A stretch of DNA of 64,000 nt from Nitrososphaerota archaeon (GTDB lineage: Archaea > Thermoproteota > Nitrososphaeria > Nitrososphaerales > Nitrososphaeraceae). Numbering within the stretch: position 1 is the stretch's first letter; each line of letters begins with the position of its first letter. The stretch covers positions 38,312 to 102,311 of the forward strand of contig VBPX01000041.1 in NCBI GenBank assembly GCA_005877075.1, written 5' to 3'. Made by a program: the position numbers and the translations under genes. Below, piece by piece: positions 36,854 to 45,446 of the stretch. The notes under the pieces are model-generated. The model was not told the origin of the DNA. It was given only the letters and a program-made list of their open reading frames with translations, and searched no databases.

Positions 36854-37852
36854 ATGGGCCATCGAAAATATAGTGCACCTAGACGTGGTAGTATGGCTTT
36901 CTATCCGAGAGTCCGTGCACGAAGCCTCGAATCTAGGGTTAGGACTTGGTCTGATCCTAAATTAGAGAAATCATCATTATTGGGTTTTGCCGGATATAAG
37001 GTTACCAATTTAAATGTACTATCTGTTGACGATAGAGAAAAGACTCCAAATTATGGCAAGAATATTATGAATTCATCTACGTTAATAGCTACCCCACCAT
37101 TAAAAATAATTGGGATAAGAGCATATGGAGAAACAGCATATGGAAAAAATGTAATTTTTGATGTTTTTGCAAAGGACAATGACAAGTATCTTTCAAGAAA
37201 AGCACCCTTCAAGTACGAGGAAGGAAAATTAGACGAAATTAATGCACATGTTGATAAAATCAAACATGTAGTTGCAATCGTATCATCTTACCCCGCAACT
37301 GCTTCCTTAGCACAAAAGAAACCCTTTGTGTGGGAAATACCCATAGGAGGAAAAGATACAAAATCAAAGCTTGATTATGTGGCGAACAATTTTGGAAAAC
37401 AGATGAACATTAAAGATGTCTTTGAAACTGGGCAATTTATTGATATTTCGGGCATAACAAGAGGAAAGGGAATTGAGGGCCCGATTACTAGATTTGGTGT
37501 AAAAAGAAAACAGCATAAATCTAGAAAAAGTGTTAGAGCCCTTGGAACATTAGGACCAATCTCTCCTGCAGTAGTTACATATACAGTTCCAAGGCAAGGA
37601 CAACGAGGATTTCATCAAAGGACTGAATATAATAAGAGAATTTTGATAATTTCAAATTCAGAAAAGGAGACGGATTTTAAAATTAATCCAAAGGGTGGAT
37701 TTGAACATTATGGCTTGGTAAAAAATGACTACATTATAGTCAAAGGCTCAATTCCCGGAGTACCAAAAAGACTAGTCAAAATGAGATTTCCAATTCGAAC
37801 TACAAGTAAGAAAGTATTAGAGCCTAAGGTTTTGGAGGTATTGGTAAAATGA
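36854..37852 (+). CDS. rpl3: Ribosomal protein uL3
   Basis: 332 residues, the archaeal/eukaryotic length. GHRKYSAPRRGSMAFYPRVR is the N-terminal signature, and FETGQFIDISGITRGKGIEG the core uL3 motif. First gene of the S10-like ribosomal operon. Overlaps rpl4 by 4 nt (ATGA). Confidence 0.98.
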   Translation: MGHRKYSAPRRGSMAFYPRVRARSLESRVRTWSDPKLEKSSLLGFAGYKVTNLNVLSVDDREKTPNYGKNIMNSSTLIATPPLKIIGIRAYGETAYGKNVIFDVFAKDNDKYLSRKAPFKYEEGKLDEINAHVDKIKHVVAIVSSYPATASLAQKKPFVWEIPIGGKDTKSKLDYVANNFGKQMNIKDVFETGQFIDISGITRGKGIEGPITRFGVKRKQHKSRKSVRALGTLGPISPAVVTYTVPRQGQRGFHQRTEYNKRILIISNSEKETDFKINPKGGFEHYGLVKNDYIIVKGSIPGVPKRLVKMRFPIRTTSKKVLEPKVLEVLVK

Positions 37853-38661
37853 AAATCAAACTTAAAGATATTCGCGGAAATGAAATGGAAACTGTTGAAC
37901 TTCCAGCAGTTTTCAATACGCCGTTTAGACCTGACATTATAAAGAAAGTCTATGTTAATGTGCTCTCAACCAAATTCCAGCCTCAAGGCAGATACCCTGC
38001 TGCTGGTGAAATTGTTAGTGCAGAATCTCGTAATACGGGTTTGGGAATTGCAAGAATTGCAAGAGCGCGTGGTGAAGGATTTCCTCGTGCTGGCCAAGCT
38101 GCTGGAGTTGCGGGTGTCAGGGCTGGAAGAATTGCACATCCTCCAGTATCATGGAAAAATAATCATAAGAAAATTAACAAAAAAGAAAAACATCTCGGAT
38201 TCTGTTCTGCAATTGCAGCAACGTCAAAAAAGGATATCGTTGAAAAACGCGGACATAATGTGGGAAAGATTTTGGAGTTTCCAATTGTTGTTTCAGATGA
38301 GATGGAGAAGATAACAAAGACAGCAGAATTAAAAAAAGCATTAATGTCATTAGGATTGGAAGACGATCTCAAAAGGTCCACGAGTATAGTTAGGGTGCCA
38401 TCAGGTAAGTCACGATTACGCGGGAGAAAAAAACACTCTGCTTTGAGCTGTCTCATAGTTGTTTCTAAGAATTCTCCAATCTCTAAATTGAAAAAATCTT
38501 TACCTGGAGTTAATGTTGTCTCCGTTGAAAACTTGAGTATTATGGATCTAGTACCTGGAACAAGGCCCGTTAGATTGACAGTCTATACAAAAAATGCAAT
38601 CAACTCCATGAATAAAATAAATACGGTTTGGTCAAAAATACAGAGTGTGGTTGAACAATAA
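37849..38661 (+). CDS. rpl4: Ribosomal protein uL4
   Basis: 270 residues with VFNTPFRPDIIKKVYVNVLS, the exit-tunnel loop RARGEGFPRAGQAAGVAGVR and a C-terminal domain of archaeal type. Overlaps rpl3 by 4 nt and rpl23 by 1 nt. Confidence 0.98.
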   Translation: MKIKLKDIRGNEMETVELPAVFNTPFRPDIIKKVYVNVLSTKFQPQGRYPAAGEIVSAESRNTGLGIARIARARGEGFPRAGQAAGVAGVRAGRIAHPPVSWKNNHKKINKKEKHLGFCSAIAATSKKDIVEKRGHNVGKILEFPIVVSDEMEKITKTAELKKALMSLGLEDDLKRSTSIVRVPSGKSRLRGRKKHSALSCLIVVSKNSPISKLKKSLPGVNVVSVENLSIMDLVPGTRPVRLTVYTKNAINSMNKINTVWSKIQSVVEQ

Positions 38662-38936
38662 TGAGTAAAGAGTCAGATAAAAATATCAATTCAGTCATTC
38701 TAAGACCCTATATCACAGAAAAGACCTTTAATTTAATAGAAAAAGAAAACAAATTAACTTTTATTGTTTCCGATGACGCAAGCAAAAAGGATGTTAACGA
38801 GGCAATAAGAACAATGTACGAAGGTAATGTTAAAGAAATCAATATTTTCAGGACAATTCAAGGAAAAAAAGCAATTGTAAAATTTACAAAAAATGATGAA
38901 GCACGAGAGCTTGCAACAAAGCTAGGATTGGTATAA
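38661..38936 (+). CDS. rpl23: Ribosomal protein uL23
   Basis: 91 residues with VILRPYITEKTFNLIEKENK and IRTMYEGNVKEINIFRT. It lies at the exit of the peptide tunnel where SRP54 docks. The next gene is S19; the usual rpl2 is absent in the 52-nt gap. Confidence 0.97.
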   Translation: MSKESDKNINSVILRPYITEKTFNLIEKENKLTFIVSDDASKKDVNEAIRTMYEGNVKEINIFRTIQGKKAIVKFTKNDEARELATKLGLV

Positions 38937-38988
38937 GAATTGAATCTAGTTAAATTTAAAAGGAGTATTTTGGAGTTGATAATCTTAG

Positions 38989-39396
38989 TTGGTTCGTGAA
39001 TTTAGATTTAGAGGTTATAATGTAGATCAATTAAAGAATTTATCTATAGAATCACTTCTTCCATTATTAAATGCCCGACAAAGGCGATCGTTAGACAAAA
39101 GAGTGGGGAAGTATATGAATGATCAAAAAAGAAAACTTCGTGAAAGAATAAAAACAATCAGGGAAGGTTCAACTAATGAAACTTTGAGGACTCACGTCAG
39201 AGATATGATAATTCTTCCCGACATGGTGGACATTACAATTAATGTTCATAATGGCAAAGACTTTACACCGATTACCATAAAACCAGAGATGATTGGGCAC
39301 TACTTGGGTGAATATGCAATTACGAACAAGAGAGTTCAACACGGGGCACCAGGAGTAGGAGCCTCCAGATCAAGTCTTTATGTTCCACTAAAGTGA
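38989..39396 (+). CDS. rps19: Ribosomal protein uS19
   Basis: 135 residues from a TTG start. FRFRGYNVDQLKNLSIESLL then PLLNARQRRSLDK is the archaeal N-terminal extension; GHYLGEYAITNKRVQHGAPG is the universal core. A purine-rich AAAAGGAG lies upstream near 38958. Confidence 0.97.
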   Translation: MVREFRFRGYNVDQLKNLSIESLLPLLNARQRRSLDKRVGKYMNDQKRKLRERIKTIREGSTNETLRTHVRDMIILPDMVDITINVHNGKDFTPITIKPEMIGHYLGEYAITNKRVQHGAPGVGASRSSLYVPLK

Positions 39397-39402
39397 TATA
39401 TT

Positions 39403-39876
39403 ATGCCAACATATTCTTACTCATTTTCTCAGTTTGACAAAAATAAACATGTTAGAGCGGCATTGAGAGAAACCGATATTTCACATAAGCATGCAAGAGA
39501 AATCGGTCTGGCAATAAAGGGATTATCGATAGAAAGGGCTCGGAACCTTTTGGATGATGTTATTGAAAAAAAGATCGCCATTCCTTATAGAAGATATCAC
39601 AATGAAGTAGCCCATCGATCAAATATCAGAGATGGATTTTTTTCGGGTAGATTTCCAAAGAAAGCGTCAAAGGAATTTTTGAGACTTTTAGACAATTTGG
39701 AATCGAATGCAGAATACAAAGGTATGGATTTAGATAGGTTAGAAATAATATCCTGTGTAATTCATAAAGGAACAAAACTTGAACGATTTATTCCTAGAGC
39801 TATGGGAAGATCAAGTCCTAAAATTGACACTTTAACGCATGTAGAAATTGTTGCTAAAGAGGGGAAAGTTTATTGA
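39403..39876 (+). CDS. rpl22: Ribosomal protein uL22
   Basis: 157 residues. DISHKHAREIGLAIKGLSIE and the tunnel-lining hairpin region MGRSSPKIDTLTHVEIV are typical. Overlaps rps3 by 4 nt. Confidence 0.96.
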   Translation: MPTYSYSFSQFDKNKHVRAALRETDISHKHAREIGLAIKGLSIERARNLLDDVIEKKIAIPYRRYHNEVAHRSNIRDGFFSGRFPKKASKEFLRLLDNLESNAEYKGMDLDRLEIISCVIHKGTKLERFIPRAMGRSSPKIDTLTHVEIVAKEGKVY

Positions 39877-40658
39877 GCGCTATAAAAAATGTAATGAAAA
39901 ATAATTTTAGAAATATGGAGCTCGATGAATATTTAAGGTCATCATTGAGTGAAGCAGGGTACGGAGGAGCTGAAGTTCAAAAAACTCCAATAGGCACTAA
40001 AATTACGTTATTTGTAATAAGACCAGGTCTTGTCATTGGAAGAAAAGGCAGTGGGATAAGGGATTTGACCAGTAGATTGGAACAACAATTCAACTTGGAG
40101 AATGCACAAGTTTCTGTAACCGAAGTTACAAAGCCTGAATTAAATCCGCATATTATGGCAAACAGGATAGCTCAGCTGATTGAAAGAGGTACCGCCTTTC
40201 GAAGAGCTTCATTATGGACAATAAATACTATCATGGGTGCTGGTGCAATGGGTGTGGAAATTACAATTTCTGGTAAACTTCGAGGTGAACGTGCTCATTT
40301 TGAAAAGCATTCTGCAGGAATCATCCCAAAGAGTGGAAAAATTGCAGATGAAGTTGTAAGGAATAGCACAAACAGCATTTTAACAAAAATGGGATTAGTA
40401 GGAATAAAACTTAAGATTTCATTGCGAGAAGAAATTCATCATGATTTTGATTTGATGCTCGAAAAAGAAACAAAAAATGAAAATGAAATTGAAAACAAGG
40501 ATATTCAACCTGAGTCTGATATCAAGACAGAAAGCGTTCAATCTGATTCGGATATCAAGACAGAAAGCGTTCAATCTGATTCGGATATCAAGACAGAAAG
40601 TAAAGATATTATTAACAGTGAAGTTAAGGAAATAGCCGTAAATAAAAGTGAGACTTGA
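39873..40658 (+). CDS. rps3: Ribosomal protein uS3 with repeat-bearing tail
   Basis: 261 residues from a TTG start. The KH domain GLVIGRKGSGIRDLTSRLEQ and the C-terminal S3 domain (GEVRGERAHFEK-like RGERAHFEKHSAG) are present. After about residue 205 there is an acidic tail containing two and a half copies of an 11-residue repeat SDIKTESVQSD. Overlaps rpl29 by 4 nt. Confidence 0.97.
   Translation: MSAIKNVMKNNFRNMELDEYLRSSLSEAGYGGAEVQKTPIGTKITLFVIRPGLVIGRKGSGIRDLTSRLEQQFNLENAQVSVTEVTKPELNPHIMANRIAQLIERGTAFRRASLWTINTIMGAGAMGVEITISGKLRGERAHFEKHSAGIIPKSGKIADEVVRNSTNSILTKMGLVGIKLKISLREEIHHDFDLMLEKETKNENEIENKDIQPESDIKTESVQSDSDIKTESVQSDSDIKTESKDIINSEVKEIAVNKSET
40515..40601 (+). repeat. 33-nt tandem repeat inside rps3
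   Basis: Two near-identical 33-nt units (40515-40547, 40548-40580) and a partial third (40581-40601). The units differ at the wobble of the first codons (TCTGAT versus TCGGAT). They encode SDIKTESVQSD in the disordered tail of S3. Confidence 0.9.
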
Positions 40659-40864
40659 TGAGCAGACTTAAATTAAAAACTTTAAGAGAATTTAATGACA
40701 CTGACCTAGACTCAAAACTTTCTGAAATTAGAGCTGATTTGTTAAAATTGAGAATTGAAAATTCAAAAGGTACACTTAAGAAAGAAACTGGAAATATAAA
40801 ATGGAAGAGAAGAGATGTCGCCAGAATACTTTCTATATTGAAGGAAAGGGAACTTGCTAAATGA
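40655..40864 (+). CDS. rpl29: Ribosomal protein uL29
   Basis: 69 residues forming two helices: LKTLREFNDTDLDSKLSEIR and LKKETGNIKWKRRDVARIL. Overlaps rps3 and the Pop4 gene by 4 nt each. Confidence 0.95.
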   Translation: MMSRLKLKTLREFNDTDLDSKLSEIRADLLKLRIENSKGTLKKETGNIKWKRRDVARILSILKERELAK

Positions 40865-41124
40865 CTAATAGAGATTATATGTTACAATTCGAATTCATAG
40901 GTCGAAATGCAGAAATCGAATATGGTTCATCAAATAATCAAAAAAAAATTAATGGCAAAATTATCTTTGAAACTAAAAATACGATATCGTTAAGCAATGA
41001 TTCCAAGTTGTATGTTATTCCAAAAAAATCAATACGTAGGTTAGGACTGATTTTTCAAGATGAGATTTGTTTCATGAATGGTTCTATGTTAATAGGTAGA
41101 CCGGAAGATCGTTTACTAAAATAA
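40861..41124 (+). CDS. rnp1: RNase P protein Pop4/Rpp29 (Rnp1)
   Basis: 87 residues: LQFEFIGRNAEIEYGSSNNQ, GKIIFETKNTISL and IPKKSIRRLGLIF form the Sm-like barrel of archaeal Rpp29. Its position between L29 and S17 is standard in archaea. It binds the specificity domain of RNase P RNA with Rpp21. Confidence 0.92.
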   Translation: MTNRDYMLQFEFIGRNAEIEYGSSNNQKKINGKIIFETKNTISLSNDSKLYVIPKKSIRRLGLIFQDEICFMNGSMLIGRPEDRLLK

Positions 41125-41138
41125 TGGTTTGATAGAGT

Positions 41139-41471
41139 ATGAGTAAAAATATTGGAGTAACAGTTTCGCAACCAAAAAGAAATTGCGATGATGAGTTGTG
41201 TCCTTTTCATGGTAAACTATCCATAAGAGGAAAAATATTGACCGGAACGACGGTAAGTGTCAAAGCGCATAAAATGATAGTAGTTGCACGTGAATATCCA
41301 AGACCGGTTAGAAAGTATAAGAGGTATGAGAGAAGCAGTTCAAAGGTTCATGCATTTCTACCTTCTTGTCTTGATGTAAAAGAAGGAGACGAAGTAAGGA
41401 TTGCAGAGTGTAAGCCGATATCAAAAACAATATCATTTGTAACTGTGGAGGTACTCAATAGTGACGTCTAA
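41139..41471 (+). CDS. rps17: Ribosomal protein uS17
   Basis: 110 residues with DELCPFHGKLSIRGKILTGT, the archaeal form, and VPSCLDVKEGDEVRIAECKP-like LPSCLDVKEGDEVRIAECKP. Overlaps rpl14 by 11 nt. Confidence 0.96.
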   Translation: MSKNIGVTVSQPKRNCDDELCPFHGKLSIRGKILTGTTVSVKAHKMIVVAREYPRPVRKYKRYERSSSKVHAFLPSCLDVKEGDEVRIAECKPISKTISFVTVEVLNSDV

Positions 41472-41895
41472 AAGTCGTGCAGTATCCGCAAAAGGGGTAG
41501 AAGAGTTTAAGCCCTATATTACCAGGGCATTGCCCATATCTGCTAATTTAGTTTGTGCCGACAATACAGGAGCCAAAATATTAAGGATTGCTCAAGTCAC
41601 GCGTATCAAGGGTAGACATTCAAGAATGCCATCTGCTGCGGTAGGAGACTTTGTTAATGTTACTGTGAAAAAGGGAGCGGCAGAATTAAGAAAACAAATG
41701 TTTGGAGCTGTAATAATCAGACAAAAATACGCTATTAGGAGACTAAATGGTGTTCGATTATCATTTGAGGACAATGCAGCGGTACTGGTTACGCCTGAAG
41801 GAGAAATAAAGGGGACTGATATAAAAGGACCAGTTGCTGCTGAGGCAGCTGAAAAGTGGCCAAGAATAGCGAATCTTGCGTCTTTGATAATATGA
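41461..41895 (+). CDS. rpl14: Ribosomal protein uL14
   Basis: 144 residues from a GTG start preceded by GGAGGT at about -12, a clear Shine-Dalgarno inside the end of rps17. ISANLVCADNTGAKILRIAQ and VGDFVNVTVKKGAAELRKQM are the family core. Confidence 0.97.
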   Translation: MTSKSRAVSAKGVEEFKPYITRALPISANLVCADNTGAKILRIAQVTRIKGRHSRMPSAAVGDFVNVTVKKGAAELRKQMFGAVIIRQKYAIRRLNGVRLSFEDNAAVLVTPEGEIKGTDIKGPVAAEAAEKWPRIANLASLII

Positions 41896-41905
41896 GGAGA
41901 GATAG

Positions 41906-42328
41906 ATGTTTTATAAATTGATTTCAAAACATGCAAGAGAAAAATTTTTGGGTGCTAATGTTTCGGAAAGCCAGAGAGAACAGCATAAAAAGAGAAGTGT
42001 CAGGGTAATCAAGGGCGATACTGTTAGAATCGTAAGAGGAGAATATGCTGGAATTGAGGGAAAAGTTGAAAAGGTAAATACAGAAAGGTCAACATTATCT
42101 ATTGAAGGTGTACAGAGAGAAAAAATACGCGGAGGCAATGTTAAGGTACAAATCCACGCTTCAAATGTTCAAATTATTACGTTAAATACTGAGGATGATT
42201 ATCGTATGAAATCTAAAGAAAAAGAAAAAGAAAAAGTGAACGAAAAGAAAGAGAAATTAAAAAAAGGCAAAGAAATAAAAAAAGAACCTACAAAGAAAAA
42301 GGAATTGGTTAAAGTGGGATCAACTTAA
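41906..42328 (+). CDS. rpl24: Ribosomal protein uL24
   Basis: 140 residues. The KOW motif is VIKGDTVRIVRGEYAGIEGK. The last 40 residues are a Lys/Glu-rich low-complexity tail (KEKEKEKVNEKKEKLKKGKE). GAGGAGAGAT before the ATG is a Shine-Dalgarno. Confidence 0.97.
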   Translation: MFYKLISKHAREKFLGANVSESQREQHKKRSVRVIKGDTVRIVRGEYAGIEGKVEKVNTERSTLSIEGVQREKIRGGNVKVQIHASNVQIITLNTEDDYRMKSKEKEKEKVNEKKEKLKKGKEIKKEPTKKKELVKVGST

Positions 42329-42330
42329 TT

Positions 42331-43050
42331 ATGGCAAAAAAAGGCGGCGATAAGAGATTAAAAAGACAGGTAGCTCCACGCTTTTGGAAAATTAATAGAA
42401 AAAGTTCAAGATTTATACTTAACACAATGCCAGGTCCACATACAAGAAAATTTTCTTATCCTATTGGTGTGGTGTTGCGCGATCTTTTACATTTATGTTC
42501 TAATATACGCGAAGTAAAAAGATCTTTAAATAAAGGTCTCATAAGCGTAGACGGTGAAATGATTCGACGTCCAAATTTTCCGGTCGGATTAATGGATACT
42601 GTAGAAATAAAACCTTCAAATGAATTTTACAGATTCGTACCTTCAAATGGAATTCCACTTTCTGCAATAAAAATAAAATCAGATGAAAAAAATTTAAAGT
42701 TGGAAAAGATAAAATCTAAGGTCACATCAAAGAAAAATCAATATCAATATGGTCTTCATGACGGAAGAACATTTCTAAGCGAAGAGTCTTATAGTGTCAA
42801 TGATACATGTTTGATTGAATTACCATCATTTGGAATCAAAAATTATGTACAACTGAAAGAAGGATGCAGTGTTATTGTTACTAGAGGAGAAAACGCTGGC
42901 AATATTGGGAAGGTTGAAGAAATTAAAACTGGATCGTTTTCATTGCCAAAACGCGTACTGGTTTCTATGGGTGAGAAAACTGTAGAATTACCTATTGATA
43001 TTGTCATGGCAATTGGTTTTGATTCGTCATTAATTCAGGTGAGCAAGTAG
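42331..43050 (+). CDS. rps4e: Ribosomal protein eS4
   Basis: 239 residues with KRLKRQVAPRFWKINRKSSR, the S4-like RNA-binding stretch (LNKGLISVDGEMIRRPNFPV) and a C-terminal KOW (GENAGNIGKVEEI). Archaea/eukaryote-specific; starts 2 nt after rpl24. Confidence 0.97.
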   Translation: MAKKGGDKRLKRQVAPRFWKINRKSSRFILNTMPGPHTRKFSYPIGVVLRDLLHLCSNIREVKRSLNKGLISVDGEMIRRPNFPVGLMDTVEIKPSNEFYRFVPSNGIPLSAIKIKSDEKNLKLEKIKSKVTSKKNQYQYGLHDGRTFLSEESYSVNDTCLIELPSFGIKNYVQLKEGCSVIVTRGENAGNIGKVEEIKTGSFSLPKRVLVSMGEKTVELPIDIVMAIGFDSSLIQVSK

Positions 43051-43051
43051 A

Positions 43052-43561
43052 ATGAGTATGGCAAGCAATATGAAACAAATTAGTTTGGAAAAGGTGGTGA
43101 TAAACATTGGAGTCGGAAAGTCTGGAGAACCGTTAGAAAGAGCAAAGAATGCATTAGAAGAATTAACCTCAAGAAAACCTACTCAATGTAGCGCAAAAAA
43201 TAATGTAAGGGATTTTGGAATCCACAAAGGCGAACCAATAGGTGCAAAAGTTACACTAAGGAACACTGAGGCACTGGAGTTTACCAAAAGAATAATAGAA
43301 TCAAAGAGCAATAAATTGCAAAAGTCTTCCTTTGATAATTATGGAAATATTTCCATAGGAATCCGTGAACACATTGATATTCCTGGAGCAAAGTATAATC
43401 CCGACATTGGAATATTTGGTATGAACGTCTGTATATCTTTGTCAAGACCAGGTTATAGGATACTTAACAAGAGCAACCCTAGAAAGTTAGGCAAAAAACA
43501 TAGAATTTCAAAATATGAAGCTATTGAATTTTTTGAAAATTTGGGGGTTGAGATGGTTTAA
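43052..43561 (+). CDS. rpl5: Ribosomal protein uL5
   Basis: 169 residues: [40 protein letters not shown] and [20 protein letters not shown]. Ends in TAATG shared with the rps14 start. Confidence 0.97.
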   Translation: MSMASNMKQISLEKVVINIGVGKSGEPLERAKNALEELTSRKPTQCSAKNNVRDFGIHKGEPIGAKVTLRNTEALEFTKRIIESKSNKLQKSSFDNYGNISIGIREHIDIPGAKYNPDIGIFGMNVCISLSRPGYRILNKSNPRKLGKKHRISKYEAIEFFENLGVEMV

Positions 43562-43740
43562 TGCCAAAACCGAGAGAATATGAAGTCACAGGTAGGAAAC
43601 AACGCATACATGGAAAGGGGACACGCTGGTGCAAGAGATGTGGATGCTATTCTGGGCTTATACAGGCCTATGACATAATGCTCTGTAGACAATGTTTTAG
43701 GGAAGTAGCAATAAAATTAGGCTTTAGGAAATATGAATAG
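43561..43740 (+). CDS. rps14: Ribosomal protein uS14, zinc-binding
   Basis: 59 residues: [20 protein letters not shown] then [20 protein letters not shown]. Four cysteines in CKRC and CRQC bind zinc. Start overlaps the rpl5 stop (TAATG). Short, but the position in the operon makes it certain. Confidence 0.96.
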   Translation: MPKPREYEVTGRKQRIHGKGTRWCKRCGCYSGLIQAYDIMLCRQCFREVAIKLGFRKYE

Positions 43741-43757
43741 AAAATCTAGTGAATGAG

Positions 43758-44150
43758 ATGCCCGCATTAAATATCCTGTCAAATCTTTTTACGACTTTAT
43801 ATAATAATGAAATTAGAAGAAAAAAAGAATGCATAGTAAGTCCATCTTCAAGGTTTTCCAGTGAGGTACTGCGAGTAATGCAAAAACACAGATATATTGG
43901 AGAGTTTGAACAAGTAGATGATTCTAGAGCTGGCAAATTTAAAATACAATTGTTGGCAAAAATAAACAAATGTGGAATAATTACTCCAAAATTTAGTGTC
44001 AAGAAGAATGAGTACTTGAATTGGGAGAGACAATTTCTTCCGGCTTATAATATGGGAATCCTAATTGTTTCAACAAGTAAAGGTGTCCTGACTCATCATG
44101 AGGCGCAGGAAATGGGAATTGGCGGAGTACTGGTTGGGTATGTCTACTAA
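43758..44150 (+). CDS. rps8: Ribosomal protein uS8
   Basis: 130 residues from ATG 43758 (MPALNILSNLFTTLYNNEIR), which matches the family N-terminus better than the in-frame GTG at 43749. The C-terminal SKGVLTHHEAQEMGIGGVLV is the RNA-binding signature. Confidence 0.96.
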   Translation: MPALNILSNLFTTLYNNEIRRKKECIVSPSSRFSSEVLRVMQKHRYIGEFEQVDDSRAGKFKIQLLAKINKCGIITPKFSVKKNEYLNWERQFLPAYNMGILIVSTSKGVLTHHEAQEMGIGGVLVGYVY

Positions 44151-44676
44151 AGAAAATATCTCAACATTAGAAATACCCGAAGGCATTTCTGTATCAATGG
44201 TAGATAGAACAATATCAGTACAGGGTAAACTAGGTACGATAAAAAAAGATTTCACAAAACTTCCAGCCATACTAGTTATTGAAAATAATATTGTAAAGAT
44301 TCAGCCTTATGGCAAGCGAAGGAGAGACTTTGCTATTTCTAAAACTGCAAGGAGTATTATCACGAACATGATAAAAGGAGTCCAAAATGGGTACAAGTAT
44401 AAGATGAAAATAGTGTTTGCTCACTTTCCGATAACGGTCAAAGTGAAAGATGGCAAAGTGTATGTAGAGAACTTCTTCGGAGAAAGAAAGGCAAGAATTT
44501 CAAAAATAGTTGGGGATTCTACAAAAGTAACAGTTGAGGGTGACGACGTTGTAATTTCAGGGCCTCACCTTGAAGATGTATCTCAGACGGCTGCCAATAT
44601 CGAGCTATCGACAAGAGTTAAAAACAAGGATCAGCGAGTTTTTCTTGATGGAATATATGTATATTCCAGAGAATAG
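44140..44676 (+). CDS. rpl6: Ribosomal protein uL6
   Basis: 178 residues from the ATG at 44140, overlapping the rps8 end by 11 nt. The in-frame ATG at 44098 would give an atypical N-terminus inside rps8. ISTLEIPEGISVSMVDRTIS and FFGERKARISKIVGDSTKVT are typical. Last gene of this ribosomal run in the window; L32e, L19e, L18, S5 do not follow. Confidence 0.96.
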   Translation: MSTKENISTLEIPEGISVSMVDRTISVQGKLGTIKKDFTKLPAILVIENNIVKIQPYGKRRRDFAISKTARSIITNMIKGVQNGYKYKMKIVFAHFPITVKVKDGKVYVENFFGERKARISKIVGDSTKVTVEGDDVVISGPHLEDVSQTAANIELSTRVKNKDQRVFLDGIYVYSRE

Positions 44677-44717
44677 GCGACACAAAACTGCACGTACAGC
44701 AAAAATTTTGGAATGAC

Positions 44718-44727
44718 TTTTATATAG
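44718..44727 (+). promoter_or_regulatory. TATA-box of the nucleotidyltransferase operon
   Basis: TTTTATATAG lies 27-36 nt before the GTG start at 44754; a leaderless start is likely. It marks a new transcription unit after the ribosomal operon. Confidence 0.6.
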
Positions 44728-44753
44728 AATATTTGCGCAAGTGAGCAGTAACA

Positions 44754-45446
44754 GTGATAACAGTGATCCTTGCTGGCGGATTGGGAAAAAGACTCAGACC
44801 TCTAACGACTGATAGGCCAAAACCTATGATCGAAATTAAAGATACTCCCATTATTGAATGGCAAGTTAATTGGCTAAAAAAATTTGGAATAACAGATATT
44901 ATAATACTTGTAGGACATCTCAAGGAGAAAATAAAACACCATCTTGCTGACGGTAAGAAATTTGGAGTTAACATAAGCTACATAGAAGAACATATACCAC
45001 TTGGAACAGGAGGCGCCCTAAAGAACGCAAAAGATAAGATAATTCAAAATGGAAATAGAAATAGTGGATTTTTTGTAATTAATGGGGACATTTTGACTGA
45101 TTTGGATCCATTTACAATATCTGCAAAGGGATCAATGGCATTAGCACTAGTTCCTTTAAAAAGTACGTTTGGTATTGTAGAAACAAAAGGAGATCTTGTG
45201 TCTAAATTTGTGGAAAAACCATCTATCAATGATATGTGGGTTAATGCTGGAGTATACTACTTTTCGAATGAGATTTTTGACTATCTTCCAGATAAAGGAA
45301 ATATTGAGACCATCACTTTACCACTTTTGGTAGAGAAACAAAAATTAATGGCAAAAAAGTTCTCAAATAATTATTGGCGATCTATAGATTCTCATAAGGA
45401 TGTCGAAGAAGCGCCAAGAGAAATAGAACATATATTTAGAAAATGA
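44754..45446 (+). CDS. Sugar-1-phosphate nucleotidyltransferase
   Basis: 230 residues from a GTG start. VILAGGLGKRLRPLTTDRPK is the nucleotide-binding signature, followed by PMIEIKDTPIIEW; FVINGDILTDLDPF holds the metal-binding Asp, and FVEKPSINDMWVNAGVYYF the second site. Length suggests the short RmlA/RfbF-like form without the C-terminal hexapeptide domain. It would activate a sugar (mannose or glucose) for glycan synthesis. Overlaps the LLM gene by 4 nt. Confidence 0.9.
   Translation: MITVILAGGLGKRLRPLTTDRPKPMIEIKDTPIIEWQVNWLKKFGITDIIILVGHLKEKIKHHLADGKKFGVNISYIEEHIPLGTGGALKNAKDKIIQNGNRNSGFFVINGDILTDLDPFTISAKGSMALALVPLKSTFGIVETKGDLVSKFVEKPSINDMWVNAGVYYFSNEIFDYLPDKGNIETITLPLLVEKQKLMAKKFSNNYWRSIDSHKDVEEAPREIEHIFRK

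Noticed and set aside
41592-41936. 114-codon reverse frame in rpl14
   Set aside because: Antisense to a certain ribosomal protein gene; low-information translation.
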